Below the pieces are notes generated by a model. It did no database searches, was not told the DNA's origin, and saw nothing but the letters and a program-made list of their open reading frames with translations. 64,000 nt of DNA from the NCBI RefSeq assembly GCF_000013885.1, contig NC_007964.1, forward strand, positions 2,714,001-2,778,000, given 5' to 3'. Both the position numbers and the translations under genes were made by a program. This document shows positions 18,514 to 27,359 of the stretch, one piece after another; position 1 is the stretch's first letter; each line of letters opens with the position of its first letter. This DNA is from Nitrobacter hamburgensis X14 (GTDB lineage: Bacteria; Pseudomonadota; Alphaproteobacteria; Rhizobiales; Xanthobacteraceae).

Positions 18514-18735
18514 CTTCATGCAGCGGAATTGCTGCCTGACTGGGCTGGTTCTTCTCTGTTTGGTTTTGTGGTGCCGATGTGCGGGCACTAAAATGTCGAA
18601 ACAATATTCTGTTTCGTGGCATTTAATAGTAATTATGTTACGTATGGTGCGAGCATGTGGCGAAATTGAGTCGAACGCTACAAAATCGTCACCGGTTGTC
18701 TGTATAAGTTATTGAGGTTACTTAAAAAGCGGCCA

Positions 18736-18752
18736 TGGAGCGGGTGGAGGGA
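18736..18752. repeat. Left attachment repeat
   Basis: TGGAGCGGGTGGAGGGA, identical to 36455-36471 (3' end of tRNA-Gly). The ~130 bp to the left also resembles the 150 bp left of the right copy (shared words GCTACAAAA, TATAA(G/C)TTATTGA), because both are right ends of related phages. Confidence 0.85.
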
Positions 18753-18870
18753 CTCTGTTTTTCCCATTTTTTTATCTCTAAAATTCAAGAAGTCCTTATT
18801 TTTCAGGCATAACTTTCACAGTCTTATGCTACAAAACTACTCCCAAAAATATTTGTAGCAGAAGCACCGA

Positions 18871-20565
18871 ATGCCACAACGAATCCCTCACCTTTTGGAA
18901 CGCGAAGGCCGCTATTACGCCCGGATCGTCATCCCCAAGCCCCTGCGGACTTTCTTTGAGGACAAGTGGGAAATGTCCGATCCGCTGGGCGCGGATCGTC
19001 GTGAGGCCCTTCGACGGCTCCCCGGCGCGGTGGCGGAAATTCAGTCCCAACTAGGCGCGGCCCGCACCCAGCTTAAGGCCACCTACCGGCCCAAGGTCCA
19101 AGCCCGACCGGGCAAGCCGCTCACGGATCGCCAGATTGCGGCGCTGCACTACGGGACGGAACTGGGGCTGGATGAATCGGAGCGCGCCGCCTACGCGACC
19201 GACACGCCCCCGGCCGATATGTCAGCCTTCCGTCCGGGGTATGAGGATACCCTTCGCAAGGTGGTGAGCGGCAAGGCGACGAATGACGAAATGGCCGCTG
19301 CGGTCGGCTGGATTATCGATTCAATGCGGGAGAACGGACATACCGACGTTGAGCGTGGCACCGAGAAATGGCGCGCGCTGGCGCGGACCATGGCTGGCGT
19401 CCAGCTTGAAGTATTCCAGCGCCAGAGCGAGCGGGATCACGGCAGAGACGATGCCCCGCCCCAGCATTCCGCCTTGGCACCTATCAAGCCACCGGAAACC
19501 GATCCGCTGGCGGCGCGAATGCTGGACGGCGAAAGCAACCAGTCCCTCAGCGAGATTTTCAAGCGCTACAGCGCCGAACGGAAGGCCACGCCCGCGACCA
19601 CGCAAGAGTGCGAGGTCGCTATCCGCATGTTTGAGGAACACCTAGGGAAGCCCAAACCGCTCTACCGGATCACGCGACAGGACGTTCAAGGCTTCAAGCG
19701 GGCGCTACTGGAAACGCCGATTCATTACCGGAAGCGGTTTCCCGGCAAGACGCTGCCCGAAGCCATCGTCGCGAACAAGAAGCGCAAAGAACCATATGAG
19801 CCGCTGGTCGCACGGACGATCAATAACAAGATCCTCTCGCGCATTCACTCGTTGCTGGAATGGTGCGTTAAGAATGATCTCATTCCGGACAATCCGGCCG
19901 CAAAAATCAGGGTCGATTTCGTCCAGAGCGCGGAACCAAGCCGCCTGCCCTTCACCGGTGACGATCTCAAGCTGATCTTCCCGCCCGCAATGTTTCAAAA
20001 GAAGCTGGGCGAGTTCGAATGGGCGATGCTGATTTCGCTCTATGGCGGGATGCGCGCCAGTGAACTGGCGCAAATCAAGTTAAGCAGCATCCGGCATGAA
20101 CGCGGCGTTCTTATCTTTGACATTGAGGAAAAGACCAAGAATGCAGGATCGAAGCGCATTGTCCCGGTCCATAGCGAGCTAATCCGTCACGGCCTAAATA
20201 AGCGCATCAGCGCGTTAAAAGCGGCTGGCGAGACGCATCTGTTTCCGAAGTGGTATGGCGACGGCATGAAGGCTAAGCAAGCGGCGACGGAATACGGCAC
20301 CGCCTCGTTGAACCAGTATTTCCCTCGGTTCATTCCCCGGAAGTTCAATCGGGACTACCTGCCAAAGCTAGGCATTGGCGATCGCAAGGTGTGGCATTCG
20401 CTACGGCATACGTTCAAAACGCAACTGTCGCGCGGCGGTGTGGACAAGGCGACACGCGACTACTTGACCGGCCACGTTGATGGCTCAGCCGGTGCGGTAT
20501 ACGTGCATGACGTGTCAGTGGAAGCAATGGCTAGCGCCGTTGAGCGCATCACGTTTGACCTTTAA
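18871..20565 (+). CDS. int: Tyrosine recombinase (prophage integrase)
   Basis: 564 aa, longer than most phage integrases. N-terminal part (MPQRIPHLLEREGRYYARIV) resembles the DUF6538-type arm-binding region; a core-binding SAM-like region lies at ~225-345; the catalytic domain follows with Arg in GGMRASELAQI, HSLRHTFKTQL (H-x-x-R), the LTGHVDG histidine, and the Tyr nucleophile in AVYVHDV. It lies 118 bp inside the left att repeat and is transcribed inward. It should act on the tRNA-Gly 3' end. No excisionase gene is obvious beside it. Confidence 0.93.
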   Translation: MPQRIPHLLEREGRYYARIVIPKPLRTFFEDKWEMSDPLGADRREALRRLPGAVAEIQSQLGAARTQLKATYRPKVQARPGKPLTDRQIAALHYGTELGLDESERAAYATDTPPADMSAFRPGYEDTLRKVVSGKATNDEMAAAVGWIIDSMRENGHTDVERGTEKWRALARTMAGVQLEVFQRQSERDHGRDDAPPQHSALAPIKPPETDPLAARMLDGESNQSLSEIFKRYSAERKATPATTQECEVAIRMFEEHLGKPKPLYRITRQDVQGFKRALLETPIHYRKRFPGKTLPEAIVANKKRKEPYEPLVARTINNKILSRIHSLLEWCVKNDLIPDNPAAKIRVDFVQSAEPSRLPFTGDDLKLIFPPAMFQKKLGEFEWAMLISLYGGMRASELAQIKLSSIRHERGVLIFDIEEKTKNAGSKRIVPVHSELIRHGLNKRISALKAAGETHLFPKWYGDGMKAKQAATEYGTASLNQYFPRFIPRKFNRDYLPKLGIGDRKVWHSLRHTFKTQLSRGGVDKATRDYLTGHVDGSAGAVYVHDVSVEAMASAVERITFDL

Positions 20566-20578
20566 GGAACACCGCCGC

Positions 20579-20776
20579 TCATTTCGGTGGCTGTAATCCG
20601 GGGGACGAGAGCCACCGGTCCAAATGCGAAGCGGCTTCTGCCCGGAAGGCCCGCTGCAAAAGGAGATCGCGAGCCGTGCCGTGCGGGATTTTTGCAGCTT
20701 CGTCTTTAAAGCACTGGGCTTCCTCGATCAGCCGCTCTTGATAGGTTTTCTCGTGGTTGGAATGATGCTGCTGCAT
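20579..20776 (-). CDS. Small soluble hypothetical protein
   Basis: 65 aa from MQQHHSNHEK. Helical, with the ending RAFRAEAASHLDRWLSSPGLQPPK, an ending I associate with a frequent short Bradyrhizobium family of unknown function. Convergent with the integrase (13 bp between ends). The longer upstream open frame has no similar character. Confidence 0.6.
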   Translation of the reverse strand: MQQHHSNHEKTYQERLIEEAQCFKDEAAKIPHGTARDLLLQRAFRAEAASHLDRWLSSPGLQPPK

Positions 20777-20979
20777 GGCGCTGCTCCATTTGACGGGCGG
20801 GAGCGCAACCGGCGTTCTCATCACCGATAACGGCCACTGGACTGGGCGGTGATAGCGGGAAGTATGCGCCGCAATTTTCTGGCGCGCTAGATATTTTATT
20901 AGCGACGGCGGCGGAATCATCTGCCCGCCGGCTATTCGAAGCGCGGGTTATCCGGCGATAGCTTGAGCCGTGATGCATC

Positions 20980-21075
20980 ATGCCGGAAGGCACTTTGAAA
21001 CAGCGCGTCGAAATGATTGAGCGGTGTCATTTGCCGATGTTTAGTCTGGCCTTGGCCCCAAGCGAACGTCTTTAA
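20980..21075 (+). pseudogene. C-terminal relic of a second integrase
   Basis: The frame MPEGTLKQRVEMIER ... FSLALAPSERL is the end of a tyrosine recombinase; its catalytic tail can be seen in the related relic at 43833-44203, which ends LALAPSGRL. Upstream the frame is broken. It overlaps the 3' end of the next gene tail-to-tail by 35 bp, exactly as in the other copy. Confidence 0.55.
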
Positions 21076-21238
21076 TCTGATAGGAGACCGAAATGTCATC
21101 CGAGTCTTCGGCGCGCTTTTCCCATTTTTGTGCTTCCGCGAGCCAGTAGTCACGCCGGTTAATATTAGTCTCGGCTTTCTCGTGACATACCGCAGCTTCC
21201 GCGCGGCACGCAATGTAGTGATTCATTTTCGCGGTCAT
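21041..21238 (-). CDS. Small hypothetical protein (MTAKMNHY family)
   Basis: 65 aa: MTAKMNHYIACRAEAAVCHE, DYWLAEAQKWEKRAEDSDD. Ala/Glu-rich helical protein with two or three cysteines. A degenerate second copy lies at 43671-43867 in the opposite orientation. Function unknown; always seen here beside an integrase tail and a zinc-ribbon gene. Confidence 0.6.
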   Translation of the reverse strand: MTAKMNHYIACRAEAAVCHEKAETNINRRDYWLAEAQKWEKRAEDSDDISVSYQIKDVRLGPRPD

Positions 21239-21361
21239 TTCGGAGTCTCCAAGCCCGGAGGTCTCTGCCCGCCGCTCTCTGCGGATAAGCCGGTCGCGTC
21301 GAACGCCGTTCATTATTCGACTTTTGCGGCGAGGAAAGCCGAATCCGGGAGACTCAATCCG

Positions 21362-21604
21362 TTAGTCGCATCGAATCGACGCTTCGGTTGCCCACCGGGC
21401 ATTGCACTTAGAGCAGTGCCATTTGTTGGTGACAACATGGAGCGAATATTGCGAGTTCACGGGTGCTGTCACGGTATACCCGCAAGCGCACGTATCAGTT
21501 CCCTCGGGACGCGATCTTCGGATAGGCAATTCACGAGCGACGCGATTTGCCCATTTGCGCTCAGACCTTCTTCGAAGATGAATTGGATAGATGACGGCGT
21601 TCAT
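21362..21604 (-). CDS. Small zinc-ribbon protein
   Basis: 80 aa. Basic N-terminus (IHLRRRSERKWANRVAREL) then CACGYTV and WHCSKCNARW: two C-x-C/C-x-x-C knuckles 24 residues apart, a likely zinc ribbon that may bind nucleic acid. A copy without its first ~12 residues is at 43313-43513. No function known. Confidence 0.6.
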   Translation of the reverse strand: MNAVIYPIHLRRRSERKWANRVARELPIRRSRPEGTDTCACGYTVTAPVNSQYSLHVVTNKWHCSKCNARWATEASIRCD

Positions 21605-21852
21605 AGCTGGCTCCCTTTGTGGGGCGGGAGCACGGGAGCGTCTCTCTGTCGCCAGCGCCGATTATCATTATAATCGTCTGGCGATCGTTTCTATATGGGC
21701 AGCCCAGCCGACCACAACCAGAGCCGCGCAACTGAAATCCAAAAAGAAATCGGTCTTCAAAATAGGATACTGAGGGTCAAATACGACAGTGCCCTTGACT
21801 AATCGCGCACTGACAAAGCAACCTGTCGCTAGCGTTTCTGAGGGCGGCTTTG

Positions 21853-22002
21853 ATGGGCTGGCGCTCGCAAGAGAATTACGAACTGACGAACGAGCGCAAC
21901 TTCAATCGTCTGCCGTGGCGTGACCGGAAGGTCATTCAACGGGCCGGATGGGTCGCCGCGCTAGTGATCGTGTTCGCCTGCATCGTCGCTGCGGTGCGCT
22001 AG
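21853..22002 (+). CDS. Short single-pass membrane protein
   Basis: 49 aa: polar N-terminus MGWRSQENYELTNERNFNRL then one membrane helix (GWVAALVIVFACIVAAVR). GAGGGC sits 9 nt before the ATG. It converges on the lipoprotein gene, 4 bp away. A protein of the same plan (49 aa, one TM) is at 37886. A phage membrane effector such as a superinfection-exclusion protein is one guess only. Confidence 0.5.
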   Translation: MGWRSQENYELTNERNFNRLPWRDRKVIQRAGWVAALVIVFACIVAAVR

Positions 22003-22006
22003 GATT

Positions 22007-22246
22007 CTACCCTCGCTTCTCGATGACGTTGTAGCCGCGCTCCGCCATACAGTCGGAGATCATGGTCCCGGCGCCAACGAACGAGGCTTGCTGCTTCTTG
22101 TGCCGGCACTCGCTCAGATCGTTGTTGTATTTAGCCTGGTCGACGCCGGCCATGTCGACCAGCGGACCTTCATAGGGGGAGTGACCAGCGCAGCCGGCAA
22201 GCAGCACTCCAGACATAGTGAGACCGATAGCAACAATTCTTTTCAT
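22007..22246 (-). CDS. Small phage lipoprotein
   Basis: 79 aa. Signal MKRIVAIGLTMSGVLLAGC with lipobox LAGC; mature part has YNNDLSECRHKKQQ and ISDCMAERGYNVIEKRG, two cysteines that may pair. Small lipoproteins with a CM(A/E)xRGY ending are common in proteobacterial prophages and chromosomes; some temperate-phage lipoproteins block receptor use, but nothing here shows that. Start chosen by the signal peptide. Confidence 0.65.
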   Translation of the reverse strand: MKRIVAIGLTMSGVLLAGCAGHSPYEGPLVDMAGVDQAKYNNDLSECRHKKQQASFVGAGTMISDCMAERGYNVIEKRG

Positions 22247-22356
22247 GAAGCACCCCCGCTCCATTACAGCGCGAGGGATGATTCTGAGCAACAAAAAAGC
22301 GCGGTTGCCCGCGCCATCTTTGCCGAGTATCAAGCCTCAATCTTGCTGCCCGCCTG

Positions 22357-22662
22357 TTACTGTAATGCGCCGTCGATAAGTTGTCGTTCGGCGATGGCTT
22401 GATTGATCGATACGTGAAGCTCTTTCATTTTCTCTGCACACTCTACAAGATCATCGTCGTCGTTGAGAATGGAAATTATCCTACTGCGCTCCGATCGCAG
22501 TGCGGCGGAATCGGCGCGGGCCAGTTCACAAAGAAGGTGAACAGCATCAGCCAAGTCTTCCCGACCGTCTTCATAGATAACATCGAGGAGGCGACGTTCT
22601 AAGTCTGTTAGAAGCGTGGAAGTATGGAGGCGGGTGCGCTCCGTTTTGGTCTCTCTCGGCAA
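22357..22662 (-). CDS. Hypothetical helical protein
   Basis: 101 aa, acidic and helical: LTDLERRLLDVIYEDGREDLADAVHLL as separate helices, then DDDDLVECAEKMKEL. No signal or membrane segment. Unrecognised family. Upstream 22663-22860 has a C/G-rich imperfect hairpin (CCTCCGGGC / CCGGGAGG) but no gene. Confidence 0.5.
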   Translation of the reverse strand: MPRETKTERTRLHTSTLLTDLERRLLDVIYEDGREDLADAVHLLCELARADSAALRSERSRIISILNDDDDLVECAEKMKELHVSINQAIAERQLIDGALQ

Positions 22663-22860
22663 TGGTTATCTCCCTGTCTCCCTCGGGAAAAGAAACCCCT
22701 CCGGGCAGGAGACAACCGGGAGGGTCGTTGCGACGCGGCGCGATGCGCAGTGGTGCGTTGCGTCGGTCACGGGATGCGATATAGCGGTGAGGTCACGGAT
22801 CACTGACAGCAGACGATCACGAAATGTGTAGTCCTCATTTCAGTGAGACGGGCCGATGGT

Positions 22861-23196
22861 CTATTCAACGGCACCTGAATCGGAAAACTCGGTGCCCCTA
22901 CCAGCCAGAAGCTCTTTCAACTGGCTGCGCATCAACTCCGCCTTGGAATACACAAGGGAAGCTATCGCGGTCTTATCGACCGCGATAACGATTTGGACGC
23001 CTACGTTCACGCATGAAATTCGGCCGGACTCAGCATTAATTCCCGTAAGCGCATTGCCCAATGCCGATTCTAACCCCTCAGCTTCGAACAAACGCAATGT
23101 AAGCGGATCGCCGCCGTCGATCGTAAGATCGACCGCGACGAGGCCCCTTTCGGGTGGCTTATCAGCACAACGAGCGACAATCGTCCAGCTGCTCAT
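22861..23196 (-). CDS. Hypothetical protein
   Basis: 111 aa: MSSWTIVARCADKPPERGL, alternating strands (LVAVDLTIDGG, VGVQIVIAVDKT) suggest a small alpha/beta fold. Stop of the upstream gene is 3 bp before its start, so it forms a pair with the 64-aa gene. Not recognised. Confidence 0.5.
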   Translation of the reverse strand: MSSWTIVARCADKPPERGLVAVDLTIDGGDPLTLRLFEAEGLESALGNALTGINAESGRISCVNVGVQIVIAVDKTAIASLVYSKAELMRSQLKELLAGRGTEFSDSGAVE

Positions 23197-23199
23197 TGC

Positions 23200-23394
23200 T
23201 TAATCCTCCTCGGCCATTTCGCGAATGCTCTCGGGCCAGATGTCAAATTGCTCACCCAAGGCGAGCTTGATTTCATCCTCGGTGATGGTGCCGGTCCAAG
23301 CCGACGGCTCAATGTTCAGGAGGGGCGCGAATCTCAAAAGCGTCCTCACAAGCGCGTGGTATTCGGTATCCGGAAGATAGGTGGTCTCATCCAT
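23200..23394 (-). CDS. Hypothetical acidic protein
   Basis: 64 aa, acidic (MDETTYLPDTEYHALVRTLL, ITEDEIKLALGEQFD, REMAEED). Directly upstream of and probably co-translated with the 111-aa gene. Small acidic phage proteins include anti-defence mimics, but nothing specific is visible. 23395-23657 upstream holds no gene that I can support. Confidence 0.45.
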   Translation of the reverse strand: MDETTYLPDTEYHALVRTLLRFAPLLNIEPSAWTGTITEDEIKLALGEQFDIWPESIREMAEED

Positions 23395-23657
23395 TGATTA
23401 GCCCCTGCTAGTTAGTTGGTGACGATTCTGACTCGCAGAATCGGAATCACTGCGCAAGGGGGGCAAAAATCCAAAACAAGTCAGTGCTGACTTATCTTTG
23501 TTAAGACGCCTGCGAATGCGAAATTTGCCGCGTAGATTCCGCAGCGTTGAATCGTGGCGCGCTTATTCGAGTGTGCCGCCACCTACCCGCCTGAAAAGGC
23601 TCGGACTCATCAGCGGGCTTCTAAAGCCGATCTAAAGCGGTCGAAAATATTTTTCAC

Positions 23658-23903
23658 CTAATCCCGTTTAGGCTCGTTTGTTTCCGGGCGCATGATGATT
23701 GTGCCAGAGTTGGGATTCTTGTCGTGGAGACGCTCCTTCTTCTTCCGGACGCCATCACCCGGCAAGCGTCCATCGAATAGGAACGGCTGTGTCCCGTGCT
23801 CGTTGCCGACAGTCGGCTTAGGCGACTGCCCGGACTTGGTATCTTGGGCGTGGGCTGCGGTCGCGGCCAGTGCCATCACAAACGCGATTGCTAATCTCGA
23901 CAT
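23658..23903 (-). CDS. Small secreted hypothetical protein
   Basis: 81 aa. Signal peptide MSRLAIAFVMALAATAAHAQ (AHA-Q cleavage); mature part is polar and basic, GDGVRKKKERLHDKNPNSG. Exported to the periplasm. Family unknown. Confidence 0.5.
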   Translation of the reverse strand: MSRLAIAFVMALAATAAHAQDTKSGQSPKPTVGNEHGTQPFLFDGRLPGDGVRKKKERLHDKNPNSGTIIMRPETNEPKRD

Positions 23904-24492
23904 GATGAACTTCTCCTCTTGCGCGGGAACTTATGCATCCGAACCTCAGCTTCGCATGATCCGGCGGATCGAAAAACCCTGTCTAATTCCCTTTGCAATA
24001 GAAATGAAACTGCATCAGTGCCCTAAAATAGTCAGTCAGAGTCATACAAAACTGCTATAATGGCAGCTGATGAGAACCTGTTTCCCTTCCTTGGGGCGAC
24101 AGTATAGCGGCTCCGAAGTGAGACGGTCAGGCGGGACAGGACGCCTACTACGAGCCAGCCGCAGGCGAACGGGATATCGGATCAAAATCGCTCCCCTACG
24201 GAGAAGGTAGGACGCTTTGGTAAGGTTGCACCAGACGGTCGCGGGATCGTCGAACGCGCCAAAAAGATGAAGGCTCTGCCTCACGGCATCCTTCTCCAAC
24301 CGCTCTGTTGATGGATATCTGGCAGACGGTTGGGCGTCCGGCTCCGGCCGGATAACCGCGTGATTGCTTGCAATCGAGATGCGGAGTTTATGGCGAGGTC
24401 TAGGGACGCCGCCTCGCTGGATTTGTCATCACGAATCCTACGCTCCAGATTAACCTTCGGTGGAATGAACCCCTCGAAATTCTCTCTCTTCG

Positions 24493-24815
24493 GGATAGGC
24501 ACTTAGACTTGTGGTCTAGGTGCTTATCCTTGGAGGGAGAAAGTTTCCTTTGGAATGGTGACTGAGGAAGTTGATTTGAAGATTGAATTAACGAGACGAT
24601 TCTGAAAGCGACAGCACGAAGCGCTGTCTAACAAGCACTACTACTAATAGTAGGTGTTGAACTGTCTCATCGTTGCGGTGAAAAAAAGTTCAAAAAAGCA
24701 GCGTCAGAGTTGTGAGAACTTGCTATTATACAAGCAGGCAAACGTCTTCTCCGCGTGTGTCTCTCATCAGGGAAGCCCCCGGGATTTACTCCTCCCGGGG
24801 GTTTTCTCTTTTTTT
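24493..24815 (+). ncRNA. Candidate structured RNA of the prophage
   Basis: No gene is evident between 24503 and 24822 on either strand. At 24493-24529 two 16-nt arms pair fully as plus-strand RNA (14 Watson-Crick, two G-U; on the minus strand the same places would be A-C mismatches) around a 5-nt loop. At 24776-24814 there is a strong plus-strand terminator. Between them an extended -10 (TGC TATTAT, 24721-24729) could start a transcript of about 85 nt. So either one ~320-nt RNA or a short sRNA ends at the terminator, antisense-facing the tape-measure gene end. Confidence 0.4.
24776..24814 (+). terminator. Strong intrinsic terminator
   Basis: CCCCCGGGA / TCCCGGGGG stem (24776-24784, 24793-24801) with an 8-nt loop followed by TTTTCTCTTTTTTT. 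The U-run is on the plus strand, so it ends a rightward transcript that faces the leftward morphogenesis operon. Confidence 0.85.
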
Positions 24816-24822
24816 GAACGCC

Positions 24823-27021
24823 TTAGCGTCTCGCCTGCAAGAGTCCGCCCGGCCGGCGCTGGTTGTAGATTTCCTTCGTCATCAACTCGCGAACATGGTC
24901 CATCGCGGCCTTGCCGATGTTCTCGCCCATCTTCTGATGGTCCGCCTGCGACATGCCGGGCGATCCCTGCACGCTGACGGCGATGGTCGGCGCAACGATG
25001 GTGCTGCCGCCGATCATGGGCATTGACGGCGTGTTGCCGACGATCCCACCGTCGGCAAACCTTGGAATGCGGTCGCCGTTGATGGCTTCAAGCACTGCCC
25101 GGTGCTTCGCGGTCGCTCCAGCGTTAACAACAAACTCGCCATTGCTCAGTCGCGCCGGGATTGAATCTGACCGTGCGGTTCCTGGCCCTGTGATGTAGCC
25201 GCCATTCGCCTTTGCAAGCGGAGCGGTCACTAGTCCGCCGTCCGCGAACCCAAGGCCCAACGCACCTTGAAGGCCTTTCATGATCGGCGCGACGATCCGC
25301 ATTTTGATGACCATTTCCTCAATGGCGCGGATAACAAGCCGCCCCATATCGGCAAAGCCCTGCGATACCGATTTCGTGCCGTCGAAGATGTCCGCGAGTC
25401 CTGTGACAAGCCCGCCCTGAATCGAGGTCGAAACCTGTTGCAAAGCGCCGTTAAAGCGCAGCGCTGCCGCCTGCGAACTGGCGAGCGCGGCCGGAACATC
25501 GTTGCCGTAAATGCCTGCAAGCTGGCGCGCGATGGCTGCATCTTCCGGCGATAGAAGCGCCGTCCGGCTCCCGAACTGGATCTCACTGTTCACCTTGGCC
25601 TCAGCGAGTTTTTCGCCCGCCTCGCCTGCCGACTTTGCCAATCGATCGATCTTGGCAATCAAGGCATCATTGACCGGCAAGCCCGCCTGTTGCGCGGCCG
25701 TGAGCAGCTTGGCAGCGGCTCGCAATTGCTCAAGAGCCGACGCGCCAAGGCCAACCGCCTCAGCATCGACGCGCATTTTCGCGGTGTGCTGTTCGATTGC
25801 TTCGGATGCCTTGTCGAACTGATTCTTTTCCGCCGTCTTGTCGGGAACGGGATTCTTGGACGTGTCACCACGGACAGCGGACTGAACGTCGGTCGCTTCC
25901 CGCATTCCCTTGGTGACGTTGGCGTGGTTTTGCAGAGCGGCCCGCAGCTTGGCGTTCGCTGCCATCTGCCCATGGTCCTCAATCAAACCCATCGACTCTG
26001 GCGTTGAGTTTAAACCCATCGCGCCAGTCGCGTTTGTCAATGAGGTCCAGATCGACGCGCCGCCGATCTTATCGGCGAGCAAGTCCGGGACTTGCTTTAG
26101 GGCGCTATAGAGTTGCGTGGCATATCCTACCGCAGCCGCAAGGCTTTCCGTGATGTCTGCCCAATTTTCACGGTAGTTAAATCCGAGCTTGGCGAGGTCG
26201 TCCTGTATCGGCTTGAATTTCTCCGAAAGAACCTTCTGAGCATCTTCCAGCCGTTGCTTTAGCTCAATCGCGCGGCCCAGGTCTTCCTGCGAGACGATCT
26301 TGGTTTTGCTCAGCGCGTCGGCGCGCTTGAGCATGTCGTCCAGATAGCCGCTATCGGCCCGCAACGCGGCGGTGATTTGCGGCCCAAAGGCTCGCTGAGC
26401 AAGATCCAGAGCGGCAAGGCGTTCGCCCGCCTGCATCGCTTGGTTGATCAGCGAAACGATGGCCCGCAATCGAGCCTCTGCATCGTTGGCGGATACGAAC
26501 GCTGCAAGCCCGGTGTTGCCGGACAGGTTGCCCGCCTTTTTCAACTCGTCGATACGGTTTTGCAGTTCGCTGCCGCCAAGTTTCGGAGCGCTCGCCTTAT
26601 TGAAGTTGACCAGCGACTCTGAAAGTTCATCGACCTTGTCGCGGGCCTCACCGCTACTCTTTGTGATGCGCTGGAAAAACTCGGTGCTGAATCCAGACGC
26701 ATTGGCCTTGTCGGCAACCTCATTGAATTCTTTGATCTTGGCTTTCGCGAGGTCGGTTGCGTAGCCCATCAACATGAAAACGCTTTTGATCGCGGCATAG
26801 GACAGCAGCAGCCGGTTGGCGAGCGAAAGGAACCGGCCGGCGGCTACCGTTGCAGCGCCGATGGCCCCTTGCTGGGCCAGCCAGCCGGCATTCATCCTAA
26901 TAATTTGTGTCGTCGCGACTTGCGCGACGTGTCTGGTTAGGCTGGATGTTTCGTTCATCCGCTTTTTGAATTCTTCCTGTCCGGTTACCCGGATCGGAAT
27001 GTTTAGTGCGGGTGTGGTCAT
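24823..27021 (-). CDS. Phage tail tape-measure protein
   Basis: 732 aa. Helical throughout; a short hydrophobic stretch (LLLSYAAIKSVFMLMGY ~75), heptad-rich region 85-480, then a glycine-rich end with the repeated FADGG(L/I)V motif and GEFVVNAGATAKHRAVLEA, typical of tape-measure C-termini in siphophages and gene-transfer agents. It sets tail length by being wrapped by tube subunits. At 732 aa it would give a tail of roughly 110 nm by the usual 1.5 A per residue. Last gene of the operon; its ATG overlaps the previous stop. No tube, baseplate or fibre genes follow. Confidence 0.85.
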   Translation of the reverse strand: MTTPALNIPIRVTGQEEFKKRMNETSSLTRHVAQVATTQIIRMNAGWLAQQGAIGAATVAAGRFLSLANRLLLSYAAIKSVFMLMGYATDLAKAKIKEFNEVADKANASGFSTEFFQRITKSSGEARDKVDELSESLVNFNKASAPKLGGSELQNRIDELKKAGNLSGNTGLAAFVSANDAEARLRAIVSLINQAMQAGERLAALDLAQRAFGPQITAALRADSGYLDDMLKRADALSKTKIVSQEDLGRAIELKQRLEDAQKVLSEKFKPIQDDLAKLGFNYRENWADITESLAAAVGYATQLYSALKQVPDLLADKIGGASIWTSLTNATGAMGLNSTPESMGLIEDHGQMAANAKLRAALQNHANVTKGMREATDVQSAVRGDTSKNPVPDKTAEKNQFDKASEAIEQHTAKMRVDAEAVGLGASALEQLRAAAKLLTAAQQAGLPVNDALIAKIDRLAKSAGEAGEKLAEAKVNSEIQFGSRTALLSPEDAAIARQLAGIYGNDVPAALASSQAAALRFNGALQQVSTSIQGGLVTGLADIFDGTKSVSQGFADMGRLVIRAIEEMVIKMRIVAPIMKGLQGALGLGFADGGLVTAPLAKANGGYITGPGTARSDSIPARLSNGEFVVNAGATAKHRAVLEAINGDRIPRFADGGIVGNTPSMPMIGGSTIVAPTIAVSVQGSPGMSQADHQKMGENIGKAAMDHVRELMTKEIYNQRRPGGLLQARR

Positions 27022-27359
27022 GCTGTTTCCTTATTCGCACCGAGAAACAGCGCGACGACAAGCCCGGCCGCGATCCCCGCGTTGTCTGCAAGCGGCTTGG
27101 TCCGGACATACTGATTCAGGAGCGCGTCCGCGTCCCGTTCAGGCATACCGGCGCCGATTAAGCCCAATTCCAGCACCCGTTCCACGTCTTCAATCGAATA
27201 CGTGCCGGTCTCAAACCGGTTCATGACCGATGTGAGAGACGATCCGTTTTCGCCGGGTATGCCTCGGTAGCTAAGGACGTTGCGGACCCAAGGACGGTTG
27301 AGGGACAGATTGTGGGTGGTTTCGTCCCACGTCACGGTGCGGGCGCATTCGTCGGTCAT
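27018..27359 (-). CDS. GTA-type tail assembly chaperone-like protein
   Basis: 113 aa: MNRFETGTYSIEDVERVLELGLIGAG as the helical core and YVRTKPLADNAGIAAGLVVALFLG at the end, the pattern of the GTA_TAC family (gene transfer agent tail assembly chaperone). It lies directly before the tape-measure gene, where chaperones that coat the tape measure are usually encoded. ATGA overlaps on both sides. A paralogue follows the portal gene. Confidence 0.7.
   Translation of the reverse strand: MTDECARTVTWDETTHNLSLNRPWVRNVLSYRGIPGENGSSLTSVMNRFETGTYSIEDVERVLELGLIGAGMPERDADALLNQYVRTKPLADNAGIAAGLVVALFLGANKETA

Noticed and set aside
24042..24502. Two overlapping minus-strand open frames (85 and 73 codons)
   Set aside because: No clear ribosome site, the second starts on GTG inside the long hairpin, and the composition is not protein-like. 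Could be remnants; not listed as genes.
24493..24815. Retron ncRNA
   Set aside because: No reverse transcriptase gene is near, and the a1/a2 layout is not seen.
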